Shown: positions 45,628 to 53,918, numbered from the stretch's first letter. The stretch: DNA of 64,000 bases from Citromicrobium sp. JLT1363 (GCF_000186705.1 NZ_AEUE01000001.1:124001-188000); one strand, 5' to 3'. A program made the numbers and translations. Notes: generated by a model not told the origin, from the sequence alone.

Positions 45628-46638
45628 ATGACCGAGGCACGCGACCAGACCCAGCCCCCTTTTGCCCAGCGCACCACGCTGGCGCGTCCAACGATGATTG
45701 CTGCCGGCGTTGTCGCCGCCGTGGCGGTAGCGCTGATTCCGCTCGCCGCATTGATGGCGCAGCCTGCGCCCGCGCCTTTCACCGTGGTCGAGACCAATCG
45801 CGGATTCTCGACGCTGCAGGGCGCGGTCGATGCAATCGGATCGGGCGAGGGCAGCATTGCCATTGCGCCGGGCACCTATCGCCAGTGCGCGGTGCAGAGC
45901 GAAGGGCGCGTTGCCTTTCTCGCGACCGAGCCGGGCCAGGTCGAATTCACCGCCACCGCATGCGAAGGCAAGGCCGCGCTGGTGCTGCGCGGGGCCGAGG
46001 CGAGCGTTTCGGGCATTATCTTCAGCCGCATTGCGGTTGCCGACGGCAATGGCGCGGGCATTCGCCAGGAAGCGGGCAATCTGACCGTGGCGAACAGCTG
46101 GTTCCGCGACAGCCAGCAGGGCATCCTGACCGCGCATGACGAGATGATGCGGCTGGTGGTGGACCGTTCCACCTTCACCCGCCTCGGCACCTGCGAGAAT
46201 TCGGGCGGGTGCGCCCATTCGATCTACACCGGCGATATCGGCCACCTGCGCGTGACCCGCAGCCGGTTCGAGGAAGGCACCGGCGGCCATTACCTGAAGG
46301 CGCGTGCCGCCGTGGTCGAAGTCGCGGCCTCCAGCTTCGACGATTCCAACGGGCGCGCGACCAATTACATGATCGACCTGCCGCAGGGCGCGCGCGGGCA
46401 GATCACGAACAACTGGTTCGTGCAGGGCCGCGACAAGGAAAACTATTCCGCCTTCATCGCGGTCGGCGCCGAAGAGCAGACGCACAGTTCCGAAGGGCTG
46501 ACGATCGCGGGCAACGATGCGCGCTTCGTGCCCTCGCTGGCGCGCAAGTCGGCCTTCGTGGCAGACTGGACCGGCGCGAACCTGCGTATCGCCGACAACC
46601 GCCTGGGCAATGGGCTGACCCCGTTCGAGCGGCGCTGA
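45628..46638 (+). CDS. Anchored right-handed parallel beta-helix protein
   Basis: 336 residues. An N-terminal helix at about 22-45 (MIAAGVVAAVAVALIPLAAL) anchors or exports it. The rest has the beta-helix rhythm: NRGFSTLQGAVDAIGSGE (typical entry), then regular turns with NLTVANSWFRDSQQGIL, GDIGHLRVTRSRFEEGTGGH and ITNNWFVQGRD. Cys in RQCAV, TACEG, GTCENSGGCAHS could form disulphides. Such folds bind or cleave polysaccharides, but I cannot point to catalytic acids with confidence. TTAACCAT lies 29 nt upstream. Confidence 0.75.
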   Translation: MTEARDQTQPPFAQRTTLARPTMIAAGVVAAVAVALIPLAALMAQPAPAPFTVVETNRGFSTLQGAVDAIGSGEGSIAIAPGTYRQCAVQSEGRVAFLATEPGQVEFTATACEGKAALVLRGAEASVSGIIFSRIAVADGNGAGIRQEAGNLTVANSWFRDSQQGILTAHDEMMRLVVDRSTFTRLGTCENSGGCAHSIYTGDIGHLRVTRSRFEEGTGGHYLKARAAVVEVAASSFDDSNGRATNYMIDLPQGARGQITNNWFVQGRDKENYSAFIAVGAEEQTHSSEGLTIAGNDARFVPSLARKSAFVADWTGANLRIADNRLGNGLTPFERR

Positions 46639-46657
46639 GCGCGCGCTCTTCTGCGGC

Positions 46658-47374
46658 TCACGCCCCTGCGTCCGGGGTTTCTTCGAGTTCGACCAGAATA
46701 TCGAGGCCGAGCGTATCGGCTATCTCCGAAGCGCGGCGCGCGATCGCCCGCTCGTCGGCGGCATCGCCCAATGCGCCCAGGGCTGCATCGAGCGCACCGC
46801 CACCTTCCCCATTGCCCATCGCAGCGGACAGGAGGAACCAGGCGGCAGCCTCTTCCCGGTCCGGTTCCACACCCTCGCCGTTCCAGATCATCACGCCCAC
46901 GCCGCGTGCCGCGTGATCGCTCCCCAGAGCGGCCGCGGCCATGTAGTTCCGAAGAGCTGCGGCGTAATCCTGCGCGGTGCCACGGCCCGTCGCCTGCATC
47001 ACCGCGAGGCTGACCACCGCCTGAAGATAGTTCTCCGCGGCTGCCTGCCGGAACAGCGCGACCGCCTCTTCCGGCTCTCCGGGGGTTTCGCCCTGGTCGA
47101 TCATGACCCCAAGCCGCCAGCGCGCGTGGTTTTCGCCCTGCGCGGCAGCCGCCCGGTAATAGCGAGCGGCCATCGCCGGATCGCGTTCCACGCCATTGCC
47201 GAGTTCGTAGAACCAGCCCAGCCAGTCGAGCGCTTCGGGGTCGCCAGCCTCGGCGGCTTCGCGCGCGATCGAGAATGCGGCCGCGTATTCGCCCCTGTCC
47301 GCCAGGGCTTCGATTTCGTCGCCGGTATTGCCCAGGCAGGCCAGCGCAGCGATTGCCAGCAGGATCTTGCGCAT
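46658..47374 (-). CDS. Sel1-like repeat (TPR) protein, exported
   Basis: 238 residues with a short signal peptide (MRKILLAIAALACLGN). Five or so Sel1-type repeats follow: DPEALDWLGWFYELGNGVER, NHARWRLGVMIDQGE, YLQAVVSLAVMQATGRG, DHAARGVGVMIWNGEGVEPD and a degenerate last one. Sel1 proteins act as scaffolds in the periplasm. It converges on the beta-helix gene with a 19-nt gap. Confidence 0.85.
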   Translation of the reverse strand: MRKILLAIAALACLGNTGDEIEALADRGEYAAAFSIAREAAEAGDPEALDWLGWFYELGNGVERDPAMAARYYRAAAAQGENHARWRLGVMIDQGETPGEPEEAVALFRQAAAENYLQAVVSLAVMQATGRGTAQDYAAALRNYMAAAALGSDHAARGVGVMIWNGEGVEPDREEAAAWFLLSAAMGNGEGGGALDAALGALGDAADERAIARRASEIADTLGLDILVELEETPDAGA

Positions 47375-47431
47375 GTCATTCCCCCATTGCGCGGGTTCTG
47401 AAGACAGCCTGCCGTAAAGTGCTGTCGCTGC

Positions 47432-47953
47432 CTAGTCTTTCGGACGGAGGCCGAAGGCGGGCGCGTAGATTACGGTGCCCTTGGGGCGCGGACCTTCGCC
47501 GAACATGCGGATCTGAAAATACTCGGGCGGGAAGCCGGGCAGGATGAGGTCGGGATCGGGGTGGAAGCCGTAGCGCGCGTAATACCCCGGATCGCCCAGC
47601 AGGACGACGCCCTGCGCCCCGAACGCGCGGATCCGCGCGATGCTCTCTTCCGCGAGCTGCGAACCGATCCCGGTGCGCTGGCGCATGGGCATCACCGAAA
47701 TCGGCCCGGCTGCGTACCAGCCGGGGGTGCCGTCCGAGATTTCGACCGGGGAGAAGGCGATATGGCCGATGACCGCCTCGTCCATATTGGTCGCCACCAG
47801 AGAGAGCGTGAGGTCGCCATCGGCGCGCAGCGCATCGATGATATCCTGCTCGTTCCCGTCGGATTGCTTCGCCTTGGCAAAGGCGGCGCGGGTCAGGGCG
47901 TGGATGGATGCGATATCGCCGGGCTGTTCTTCCCGGATAGTCAGCTTCCTCAT
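47432..47953 (-). CDS. GNAT family N-acetyltransferase
   Basis: 173 residues with the GNAT fold: acyl-CoA-binding loop RQRTGIGSQLAEESIARIR (R-x-x-G-x-G) and VVLLGDPGYYARYGFHPDPD, the C-terminal segment of YhbS-like acetyltransferases. The acceptor is unknown. ATG 47953 overlaps the ribA stop (ATGA), so it is translated with ribA; a link to flavin synthesis is not implied by the family. Confidence 0.85.
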   Translation of the reverse strand: MRKLTIREEQPGDIASIHALTRAAFAKAKQSDGNEQDIIDALRADGDLTLSLVATNMDEAVIGHIAFSPVEISDGTPGWYAAGPISVMPMRQRTGIGSQLAEESIARIRAFGAQGVVLLGDPGYYARYGFHPDPDLILPGFPPEYFQIRMFGEGPRPKGTVIYAPAFGLRPKD

Positions 47954-49035
47954 GGAAGGAGGTGGCCGGAACGATCGCGTTTGGTCGCCAGATAGCGGGT
48001 GTTGTGAGGATTGGTGCCCGTGTCCAAGGGAAGCCTTTCGACGATTTCGACGTTCTGTTCTTCCATCGCGGTAAGCTTCGCGGGGTTGTTCGTCAGCAGG
48101 CGGATACGTGAAATCCCCAGTAGTAAAAGCATCCGTCCCGCAATGGGAAAGTCTCGCGCCTCGTCGGGCAGGCCGAGCCGCTGGTTCGCCTCCACCGTGT
48201 CGTAGCCCTGCTCCTGAAGCTGGTACGCGCGCAGCTTGTTCACGAGGCCGATCCCGCGCCCTTCCTGCCGCAGGTACAGGACCACCCCGTAGCCGCCTTT
48301 TTCCGCCTCCTGCGCGAAGGCGTGCAGCGCGCTGTCGAGCTGCGGCCCGCAATCGCACTTCAGGCTGCCGAAGACATCGCCGGTCAGGCATTCGGAGTGA
48401 ATCCGCACGAGCGGAACCTTGTCCGCGCTCTGGCGCCCGATGATGAGCGCGGCATGTTCGCGCAGATCGGCGGGGGAACGGAAGATCGCGATTTCCGCCT
48501 GCTCCGCCGCCGCGGTGGGCAGGCGGGTGCGCGCAGCGATGCGCAGGCTCTCGGGGGCGGCGAATGCGGCAAGGTCCGCCGTGGCCACGGCCACCGGCTG
48601 GTCCGCCGGTGCCGGATCGAGCATGAAGGCCGGCAGGATGCCCGCGTGGCGCGCGATTTCGAGCGCGGTCGCGGGCCACTCCGTCCCCGGCAGCGCGAGC
48701 GCGCGAAACGGACCTTTCATCGGGCTTGCCAGATCGAGCGCGGGATCGCCCACGCTTCGTGCCAGATCGAGCGTGAAGGGCTCGCCACCCTCGATCAGGA
48801 CGGGTGCGTGGGGCACCGCGGCTTCCCGCTGGTTGGCCAGCTTAAGCGTCTGCGCACGCGCCGCGGAAATCAGCATCGTGTCTGAATGTATATCGGGGCT
48901 GGGCGCGGTTTCGACCGGCAGCAGCACCGGGCCATCGTCCACCGCGATCGGCCAGCCGTGGCGCAGCGCGTCTATCGCCTGCGCCAGCGCCCGCGCGTTG
49001 CCAGGCGCGGCGCCGCCCGTATCCCTCCCGCTCAG
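47950..49035 (-). CDS. ribA: GTP cyclohydrolase II, long form with degenerate RibB-like N-terminal domain
   Basis: First step of riboflavin synthesis from GTP. The C-terminal half (about 190 residues) is a standard GTP cyclohydrolase II: HSECLTGDVFGSLKCDCGPQ with three zinc Cys, RQEGRGIGLVNKLRAYQLQ and NNPAKL. About 160 residues precede it and look like a decayed DHBP synthase: AIDALRHGWPIAVDDG then LEIARHAGILPA, without the catalytic acidic stretch. The true start is unclear: the frame passes the xthA stop with an in-frame CTG at 49035 overlapping it, and the first GTG is at 48942 (330 residues). The chosen end is the CTG because the similarity to RibB-like sequence starts upstream of the GTG. 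Confidence 0.85.
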   Translation of the reverse strand: MSGRDTGGAAPGNARALAQAIDALRHGWPIAVDDGPVLLPVETAPSPDIHSDTMLISAARAQTLKLANQREAAVPHAPVLIEGGEPFTLDLARSVGDPALDLASPMKGPFRALALPGTEWPATALEIARHAGILPAFMLDPAPADQPVAVATADLAAFAAPESLRIAARTRLPTAAAEQAEIAIFRSPADLREHAALIIGRQSADKVPLVRIHSECLTGDVFGSLKCDCGPQLDSALHAFAQEAEKGGYGVVLYLRQEGRGIGLVNKLRAYQLQEQGYDTVEANQRLGLPDEARDFPIAGRMLLLLGISRIRLLTNNPAKLTAMEEQNVEIVERLPLDTGTNPHNTRYLATKRDRSGHLLP

Positions 49036-49829
49036 AGGTCGAACTCCGTGGTCAGCGGAACATGGTCGGACGGACGCTCCCAGTTGCGCGCCTCTTCCAG
49101 GATGGAATGCTTGGTGGCCTGCTTCGCGAGTTCGGGGCTGGCCCACATGTGGTCGAGTCGGCGGCCCTTGTCGTTGGTCTGCCAGTTGGGATTGCGATAG
49201 CTCCACCAGCTGTAATAGCGCTCCGGCGCGGGCACATGCTCGCGGCCGATATCCCTCCAGCCGTGCGCATCCATGAAGCGCTGCAGCGCCTCGACCTCTA
49301 CCGGCGTATGGCTCACCACCTTCAGCAGCTGCTTGTGGCTCCACACGTCGCTTTCCAGCGGGGCGATGTTGAAATCGCCCACGATCAGCGTCGGCTGGTC
49401 GACCGTGTCGGCCCAGCGCGCCATCCGCTCCAGAAAATCGAGCTTCTGGCCGAACTTGGCGTTCACCTCGCGGTCGGGCACGTCGCCGCCTGCGGGCACG
49501 TACACGTTCTCAACCACCATGCCCTGGTGCGCGGGATCGGTCAGGCGCACGCCGACATGGCGGGCCTCGCCATTATCCTGCCAGTCGTGGCGGGAGATTT
49601 CCTCGAACGGGACGCGGCTGACCGTGGCCACCCCGTGGTATCCCTTCTGCCCGTGGATCGCGATATGATCGTAGCCCAGTTCGCGGAAGGCCTTGGCGGG
49701 GAACTGCTCCTCCACGCACTTGATCTCCTGCAGGCACAGGATGTCGGGCGCGTGGGCCGTGAGAAACTGCTCCACCAGCGGCATGCGCAGGCGGACCGAA
49801 TTGATGTTCCAGGTAGTGACAGAAACCAT
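49032..49829 (-). CDS. xthA: Exodeoxyribonuclease III (AP endonuclease)
   Basis: 265 residues of the EEP fold, acting in base excision repair. TWNINSVRLR (Asn), LCLQEIKC (metal Glu near residue 33), VYVPAGGD, VGDFNIAPLESDVW (Asp/Asn), and RLDHMW with the terminal PSDHVPL (catalytic Asp-His) are all present. The start at ATG 49829 matches the family N-terminus; ribA follows with overlap. Confidence 0.95.
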   Translation of the reverse strand: MVSVTTWNINSVRLRMPLVEQFLTAHAPDILCLQEIKCVEEQFPAKAFRELGYDHIAIHGQKGYHGVATVSRVPFEEISRHDWQDNGEARHVGVRLTDPAHQGMVVENVYVPAGGDVPDREVNAKFGQKLDFLERMARWADTVDQPTLIVGDFNIAPLESDVWSHKQLLKVVSHTPVEVEALQRFMDAHGWRDIGREHVPAPERYYSWWSYRNPNWQTNDKGRRLDHMWASPELAKQATKHSILEEARNWERPSDHVPLTTEFDL

Positions 49830-49963
49830 GCGCGCGGACTTAGGGCGCGTATCGGCACGCGGCAAGCCGGAGCGGCAGGCGCGGCGCGTGCGACACGCAG
49901 TTGTCTCATTGATGCGCAATGGGCATAGGCGCTTAGCTAAATTGCCGCGCCAGGGAGCCTGCC

Positions 49964-51427
49964 ATGATCCGCACCGATAGCCATCACGCCAAGCGCTGGG
50001 CGACCGCGCTGGCAGCACTCGTTTCGCTGCCGCTCGCGGCGTGTACCACCACGACCAACTATTACGGCGAGGAAGCACAGGCCCGGGCCGCCCCCGCACC
50101 GATTGCTGCGGAGCGCAAGGCGAAGAACGTGATCCTGTTCGTCGGCGACGGCATGGGCATTTCCACGATCACCGCCGCGCGCATCCTGGCCGGGCAGCAG
50201 CAGGGCCAGCCGGGCGAGGACTACCAGCTGAGCTTCGAGAAGTTCGACAATGTGGCGCTGGTGAAAACCTACAACACCGATGCGCAGGTGGCGGACAGCG
50301 CGGGCACGGCTTCCGCCCTCAATACCGGCACGAAGACGCGGATCGGCGTCATCAACACCGCCCCCGACGTTCCCCGTGGCGATTGTGCCGCTGCGCAGGG
50401 CCACCTGCTGCAGCCGATCGCGGTCGAGGCGCAGGAGCGGGGCAAGGCGGTCGGCATCGTCAGCACCGCAAGGCTTACCCATGCGACCCCGGCGGCGGTC
50501 TACGGCCATAACCCGGATCGCAACTGGGAAGCCGATTCGGACATTCCCGAAAGCCAGCGCGCGCTGGGCTGCACCGATTTCGCGCAGCAGCTGGTCGAAT
50601 TTCCCTTCGACCTCGCCCTGGGGGGCGGTGCGCGCAAGTTCTACGGCAGCGCCAGGGGGGGCAGCCGCGCGGACGCGAATGCCGATCTCCCCGCGCAGTG
50701 GGCAGCCCGGACGGGCGGCACCGTCGCCACCAGTACCGCCTCGATGCGGCAGGCTCCGCTCGGTACGCCGGTGCTGGGCCTGTTCTCGGCCAGCCACATG
50801 ACCTATCAGCTGGACCGGACCGCGCAGACCGAAGAACCGACACTGACGGAAATGACCGCCGAATCGATCCGGCGCCTCTCCGACGATCCCGACGGCTATT
50901 ACCTGATGGTCGAAAGCGGACGGATCGACCACGGGCATCATGCCGGGCAGGCCGGCTACGCGCTGGAGGAAACGGTCGAGTTCGCCCGCGCGATCCAGTA
51001 CGCGGTCGACAACACCGATCCCGAAGAGACGCTGATCCTGGTCACTGCGGACCACAGCCACGTCTTCACCATTGCGGGCTATCCCAAGCGGGGCAATCCG
51101 ATCCTGGGCCTGGTCCATCCGCCCGAAAGCGGTGACGAGGACCATCCCGGCGCCGCGAACGACGAACCGATCCTTGCCGCCGACGGCAAGCCCTACACCA
51201 CTCTGGGCTACGCCAACGGCCCCGGTGCGGTGCAGGGCGAGCGACCGGTGCCGGAGACGCGCCCCGATGCCCGCCAGCAGGCGCTGGTGCCGCTGGGCGC
51301 GGAAACCCACGGGGGCGAGGACGTCGCGCTGTTCGGCACCGGTCCGGGAGCGCAGCGCGTCCGCGGGGTGATCGAGCAGAACCGCGTCTACGACATCATG
51401 CGCGCCGCGTTCGGCTGGGACGAATAG
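49964..51427 (+). CDS. phoA: Alkaline phosphatase, lipoprotein
   Basis: 487 residues, exported with a lipobox LPLAACTTTT. Periplasmic phosphomonoesterase. Metal and nucleophile sites are present: ILFVGDGMGISTI (Asp), QVADSAGTASALNTG with the nucleophile Ser in DSA, ESGRIDHGHHAG (Glu, Asp, His), VTADHSHVF (Asp, His) and ETHGGEDVALF (His). The site reads DSAGTAS where E. coli PhoA has DSAAS. It is divergent from xthA. A Pho-box was not recognised. Confidence 0.93.
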   Translation: MIRTDSHHAKRWATALAALVSLPLAACTTTTNYYGEEAQARAAPAPIAAERKAKNVILFVGDGMGISTITAARILAGQQQGQPGEDYQLSFEKFDNVALVKTYNTDAQVADSAGTASALNTGTKTRIGVINTAPDVPRGDCAAAQGHLLQPIAVEAQERGKAVGIVSTARLTHATPAAVYGHNPDRNWEADSDIPESQRALGCTDFAQQLVEFPFDLALGGGARKFYGSARGGSRADANADLPAQWAARTGGTVATSTASMRQAPLGTPVLGLFSASHMTYQLDRTAQTEEPTLTEMTAESIRRLSDDPDGYYLMVESGRIDHGHHAGQAGYALEETVEFARAIQYAVDNTDPEETLILVTADHSHVFTIAGYPKRGNPILGLVHPPESGDEDHPGAANDEPILAADGKPYTTLGYANGPGAVQGERPVPETRPDARQQALVPLGAETHGGEDVALFGTGPGAQRVRGVIEQNRVYDIMRAAFGWDE

Positions 51428-51450
51428 GGCGAGGCTCTATCGCTGCCACT

Positions 51451-51471
51451 CCGGTCCGCATCCCGGACCGG
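51451..51471. repeat. Inverted repeat after the alkaline phosphatase gene
   Basis: CCGGTCCG-CATCC-CGGACCGG is a perfect 8-bp hairpin 24 nt past the stop, followed by CAAAAG rather than a T-run. Could help stop or stabilise the mRNA but is not a standard intrinsic terminator. Confidence 0.5.
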
Positions 51472-51542
51472 CAAAAGCGCGCGAGCGCATGGATAGCCGG
51501 CACGCGAATGCGCGCACTGGCGCCTGAGGCACATCGAAAAGG

Positions 51543-51563
51543 AAAAACCCCCGCGCCGGGGGC
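51543..51563 (-). terminator. Intrinsic terminator ending a minus-strand transcript
   Basis: On the minus strand, CCCCCG-GCG-CGGGGG is followed by TTTTTCC and further T residues. It lies about 200 nt beyond the lolA stop and directly after the closing helix of the candidate RNA. Confidence 0.85.
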
Positions 51564-51714
51564 TGTGGCACGGGGGTTCCCTACGAGCGTTCGTCACGCT
51601 TGCGACAAGGCCCTGGTATGAGGGAACTGCGGGGCAACAGGGGGGAAACCCGCAGATTCGTCAGGCCTTGTGATTTGGAAATTAGGCCGCCGTGCCTTGC
51701 CTACGCATGAACAT
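51543..51714 (-). ncRNA. Candidate structured small RNA, 6S-like in outline
   Basis: A 332-nt gap without a gene (51428-51759) holds nested complementary segments. A closing helix GGCACGG/CCGTGCC joins 51567-51573 and 51690-51696. Inside are CAAGGCC/GGCCTTG (51606-51612 with 51664-51670), CTGCGGG/CCCGCAG (51627-51633 with 51649-51655), AGCGT/ACGCT (51586-51600), and an alternative GTTCCCT/AGGGAAC (51576-51582 with 51621-51627) that excludes or pseudoknots with the first. On the minus strand the closing helix is followed after 4 nt by the terminator at 51543-51563, and a TAAAAT -10-like box lies at 51722-51727, predicting a transcript of about 170 nt. Closing stem, open centre with a 3'-side hairpin and apical stem is the plan of 6S RNA, but I cannot match the sequence. 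Confidence 0.55.
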
Positions 51715-51759
51715 GGCGGGCATTTTACCGCTCACACCGGGCATCGCTCGACGAACGGT

Positions 51760-52425
51760 TTAGCGCGGTCGACGGGATGCGCGGCGCGGGTCCTTGTAGG
51801 TGAACGTCGAGTTGCTCACCGACACGCCATAGCGCTGGTTGGCCAGCCGCACCGTGGTGCGGTTGTTCTGCGCATCCAGCGCCACCCAGTTGGTCAGCTC
51901 CCAGCCGCCCGGCGCCTTGCCGTTGCGCACGAAGATCAGCGTGATCATGCCGTATTCGGGCTTGTTCGGGTCGCGCACCTCGACCGAAAGCACGTCCGGA
52001 TTGCCAGTGTTGCGCAGCTTGCCGTACTTCTTCACGTCACGATTGGGATCGAGCAGAGCGCCCAGCGGCGAATTGCTGATCGGCCAGCGCTGGACCTGAT
52101 TGACCTCGTAATCGATCATGGTCAGCGACTTGCCGTTGGAGACGATCAGCAGCGGCACATCGTCGGCATATTCGAAGCGAATCTTGCCCGGACGCTTCAG
52201 CGTCATCTTGCCGCGCACGGTCTGCCCGCTGCGGTCGGTCTGGGTGAAGTCGGCGCGCATCGTCTCGATCCCGCGCAATGCGGCCACCGCATTATCGAGC
52301 GTGCCCGATGCGGCAAAAGCGGGAGCAGGCAGCGCGATGGCGCCCGCGACGGGCACGGCGCCGATCAGGGCGAGACTGGCAAGCCCGGCGAACGGGCGGC
52401 GAAGCGTGGATTTCATGGTCGTCAT
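51760..52425 (-). CDS. lolA: Outer-membrane lipoprotein carrier protein LolA
   Basis: 221 residues, exported (signal ending APAFAASG). Carries lipoproteins from the LolCDE exporter to the outer membrane. MRADFTQTDRSGQTVRGKMT, LKRPGKIRFEYADDVPLLIV, SNGKSLTMIDYEVNQVQRWP are the LolA strand pattern. Many lipoproteins in this window would be its cargo. The start MTTMKST at 52425 has ACGGAG upstream; an in-frame ATG 9 nt downstream is an alternative. Confidence 0.92.
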   Translation of the reverse strand: MTTMKSTLRRPFAGLASLALIGAVPVAGAIALPAPAFAASGTLDNAVAALRGIETMRADFTQTDRSGQTVRGKMTLKRPGKIRFEYADDVPLLIVSNGKSLTMIDYEVNQVQRWPISNSPLGALLDPNRDVKKYGKLRNTGNPDVLSVEVRDPNKPEYGMITLIFVRNGKAPGGWELTNWVALDAQNNRTTVRLANQRYGVSVSNSTFTYKDPRRASRRPR

Positions 52426-52534
52426 GGCGGACTCCGTAAAGGTCTCGGAGTGAACCGCGTGTGAGCGAGCCGGTTCCGCCCGAGCAAGGCGGGAAAACTC
52501 GCCAGCAGCGCGCGATGCACGCGCCACCGGGGGC

Positions 52535-52702
52535 TTACTTGATCTTGGCTTCCTTGAACTCGACGTGCTTGCGCACGACGGGATCGTATTTGCGGAAGGT
52601 CATCTTCTCGGTGATGTTCCGCGGGTTCTTCTTCGTCACGTAATAGAAGCCGGTGTCCGCGGTCGACACGAGCTTGATCTTGACGGTTGCGGGCTTCGCC
52701 AT
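52535..52702 (-). CDS. rpmG: 50S ribosomal protein L33
   Basis: 55 residues: [20 protein letters not shown], then YVTKKNPRN and [20 protein letters not shown]. This is the standard L33 length and sequence, of the zinc-free type since no Cys is present. It lies 109 nt upstream of lolA on the same strand. Confidence 0.95.
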   Translation of the reverse strand: MAKPATVKIKLVSTADTGFYYVTKKNPRNITEKMTFRKYDPVVRKHVEFKEAKIK

Positions 52703-52779
52703 AACTCAATCCTGCCAGTTCAAGGGCCCGGCCATCGGTGACTTGCTCCGTCGGAGTTCCACGATGTGCAGCGGGTGAA

Positions 52780-52811
52780 AAAACAACAGGCGGCGCACAC
52801 GGCACCGCCCG
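52780..52811 (-). terminator. Intrinsic terminator between arfB and rpmG
   Basis: On the minus strand, stem GGCGGTGC/GCGCCGCC (one G-U pair, 5-nt loop) is followed by TGTTGTTTTTT. It would end the pabBC-rluA-arfB transcript. The arms equal those of the terminator at 10538-10563. Confidence 0.72.
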
Positions 52812-52851
52812 ATCGCACGCGCTAATGTGCGCGAGGCGTGGAAAAGTCAAG

Positions 52852-53268
52852 CTACCAGTCGCTGCGCGTCGGCTTGGAGCGTTTGGCCTTCACATCGCCC
52901 CGGGCCTTCTTCGCTTTCAGCCGCTTGGTCTTACCCACCCGGTTGAGCCGCGTCTTCGCGCGCTTCTTGGGTCTGCGGTGCGCTTCGCGCAGCAGGTCTT
53001 CCAGTTTCTCCCGCGCAAGCCCCCGATTCGCTTCCTGCGTGCGGTGCTCGCGCGCGACGATCAGGATATCGCCCGAATCGGTCAGCCGGTTGCCCGCGAC
53101 CTCACCCAGCCGGCGGAAGGCGAAGGGCGACAGGCGCAGCTTGTAGGCGTTGACGCGCAGCTGGACTTCGGTGGCCACCTTGTTGGCGTTCTGCCCGCCG
53201 GGGCCGGAGCCTGCGACGAAGCGCTCCTCCGCCAGCGAATGCGCGCGGGCGATGATCTCGTCGATCAT
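52852..53268 (-). CDS. arfB: Alternative ribosome-rescue factor ArfB (peptidyl-tRNA hydrolase)
   Basis: 138 residues. Releases nascent chains from ribosomes stalled on broken mRNA. The GGQ motif is at residues 24-26 in GSGPGGQNANKVATEVQLR. A basic tail from about 100 onwards (KKRAKTRLNRVGKTKRLKAK) would occupy the empty mRNA channel. ATG 53268 overlaps the rluA-type gene's stop (ATGA). Confidence 0.93.
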   Translation of the reverse strand: MIDEIIARAHSLAEERFVAGSGPGGQNANKVATEVQLRVNAYKLRLSPFAFRRLGEVAGNRLTDSGDILIVAREHRTQEANRGLAREKLEDLLREAHRRPKKRAKTRLNRVGKTKRLKAKKARGDVKAKRSKPTRSDW

Positions 53269-53918
53269 CCGTCGGCAAAGCCCAGCGCTGCAAAATCGGC
53301 GGGCAATGGGCTGGTCGCGGCGATATCGGGCTTGCCTTCGCGCGCCACGGTGATCGCGCTGGCGTGCAGCATCGTACGCGCGGCACCGCTGCGCGAGCCG
53401 TAGACCGGGTCCCCCAGCAGCGCGATGCCGATCCCGCTGGCGGCATGCACGCGGATCTGGTGCGTGCGCCCGGTCGCGGGGCGAAACTCCACCAGCGTGC
53501 GGCCCTCATGCTCGGCGACGACGCGCCACTCGGTGAGCGAGGGCTTGCCCTTCCTGGCCGGAATCATCCGCCAGCCCTTTTCCGCGCTGCTGATCTTCGC
53601 CAGCGCCAGCTCGATGCGCCCTTCGCTATCCTGTGGCACGCCCGCGAGTACGCCATGATAGACTTTGGTGACCGCCTGCGCCTCGAACGCGGCGGCGAAG
53701 CGCTTGTGCGCCTTGGGATTGCGGGCGAGCAGCAGGCAGCCGCTGGTATCCGTGTCCAGCCGGTGGACCGGCGTGGGCGCGCGCTGGAAGCCCAGCTTCA
53801 GCGAATCGAGATGGTCTTCCAGGCACTCGCCACCCTTGCGCGGGCGGTCGATCGGCAGGCCGGCGGGCTTGTCGATCACCAGCGCCTCGCCGTCTTCGTA
53901 GAGAATGGGAATGTTCAT
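53265..53918 (-). CDS. RluA-family pseudouridine synthase
   Basis: 217 residues. The catalytic motif is HRLDTDTSG with Asp55; EALVIDKPAGLPI and RPATGRTHQIRVHAASGIGI are the family's motif I and III. It lacks an N-terminal S4 domain, like RluA/RluE-size enzymes that modify rRNA or tRNA uridines; the target is unknown. It is coupled to both neighbours: the pabBC stop is upstream of its ATG by overlap and its own stop overlaps arfB. Confidence 0.92.
   Translation of the reverse strand: MNIPILYEDGEALVIDKPAGLPIDRPRKGGECLEDHLDSLKLGFQRAPTPVHRLDTDTSGCLLLARNPKAHKRFAAAFEAQAVTKVYHGVLAGVPQDSEGRIELALAKISSAEKGWRMIPARKGKPSLTEWRVVAEHEGRTLVEFRPATGRTHQIRVHAASGIGIALLGDPVYGSRSGAARTMLHASAITVAREGKPDIAATSPLPADFAALGFADG

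Noticed and set aside
51451-51471. Terminator for the alkaline phosphatase gene
   Set aside because: The perfect hairpin is not followed by T residues on the plus strand, so it is kept only as an inverted repeat.
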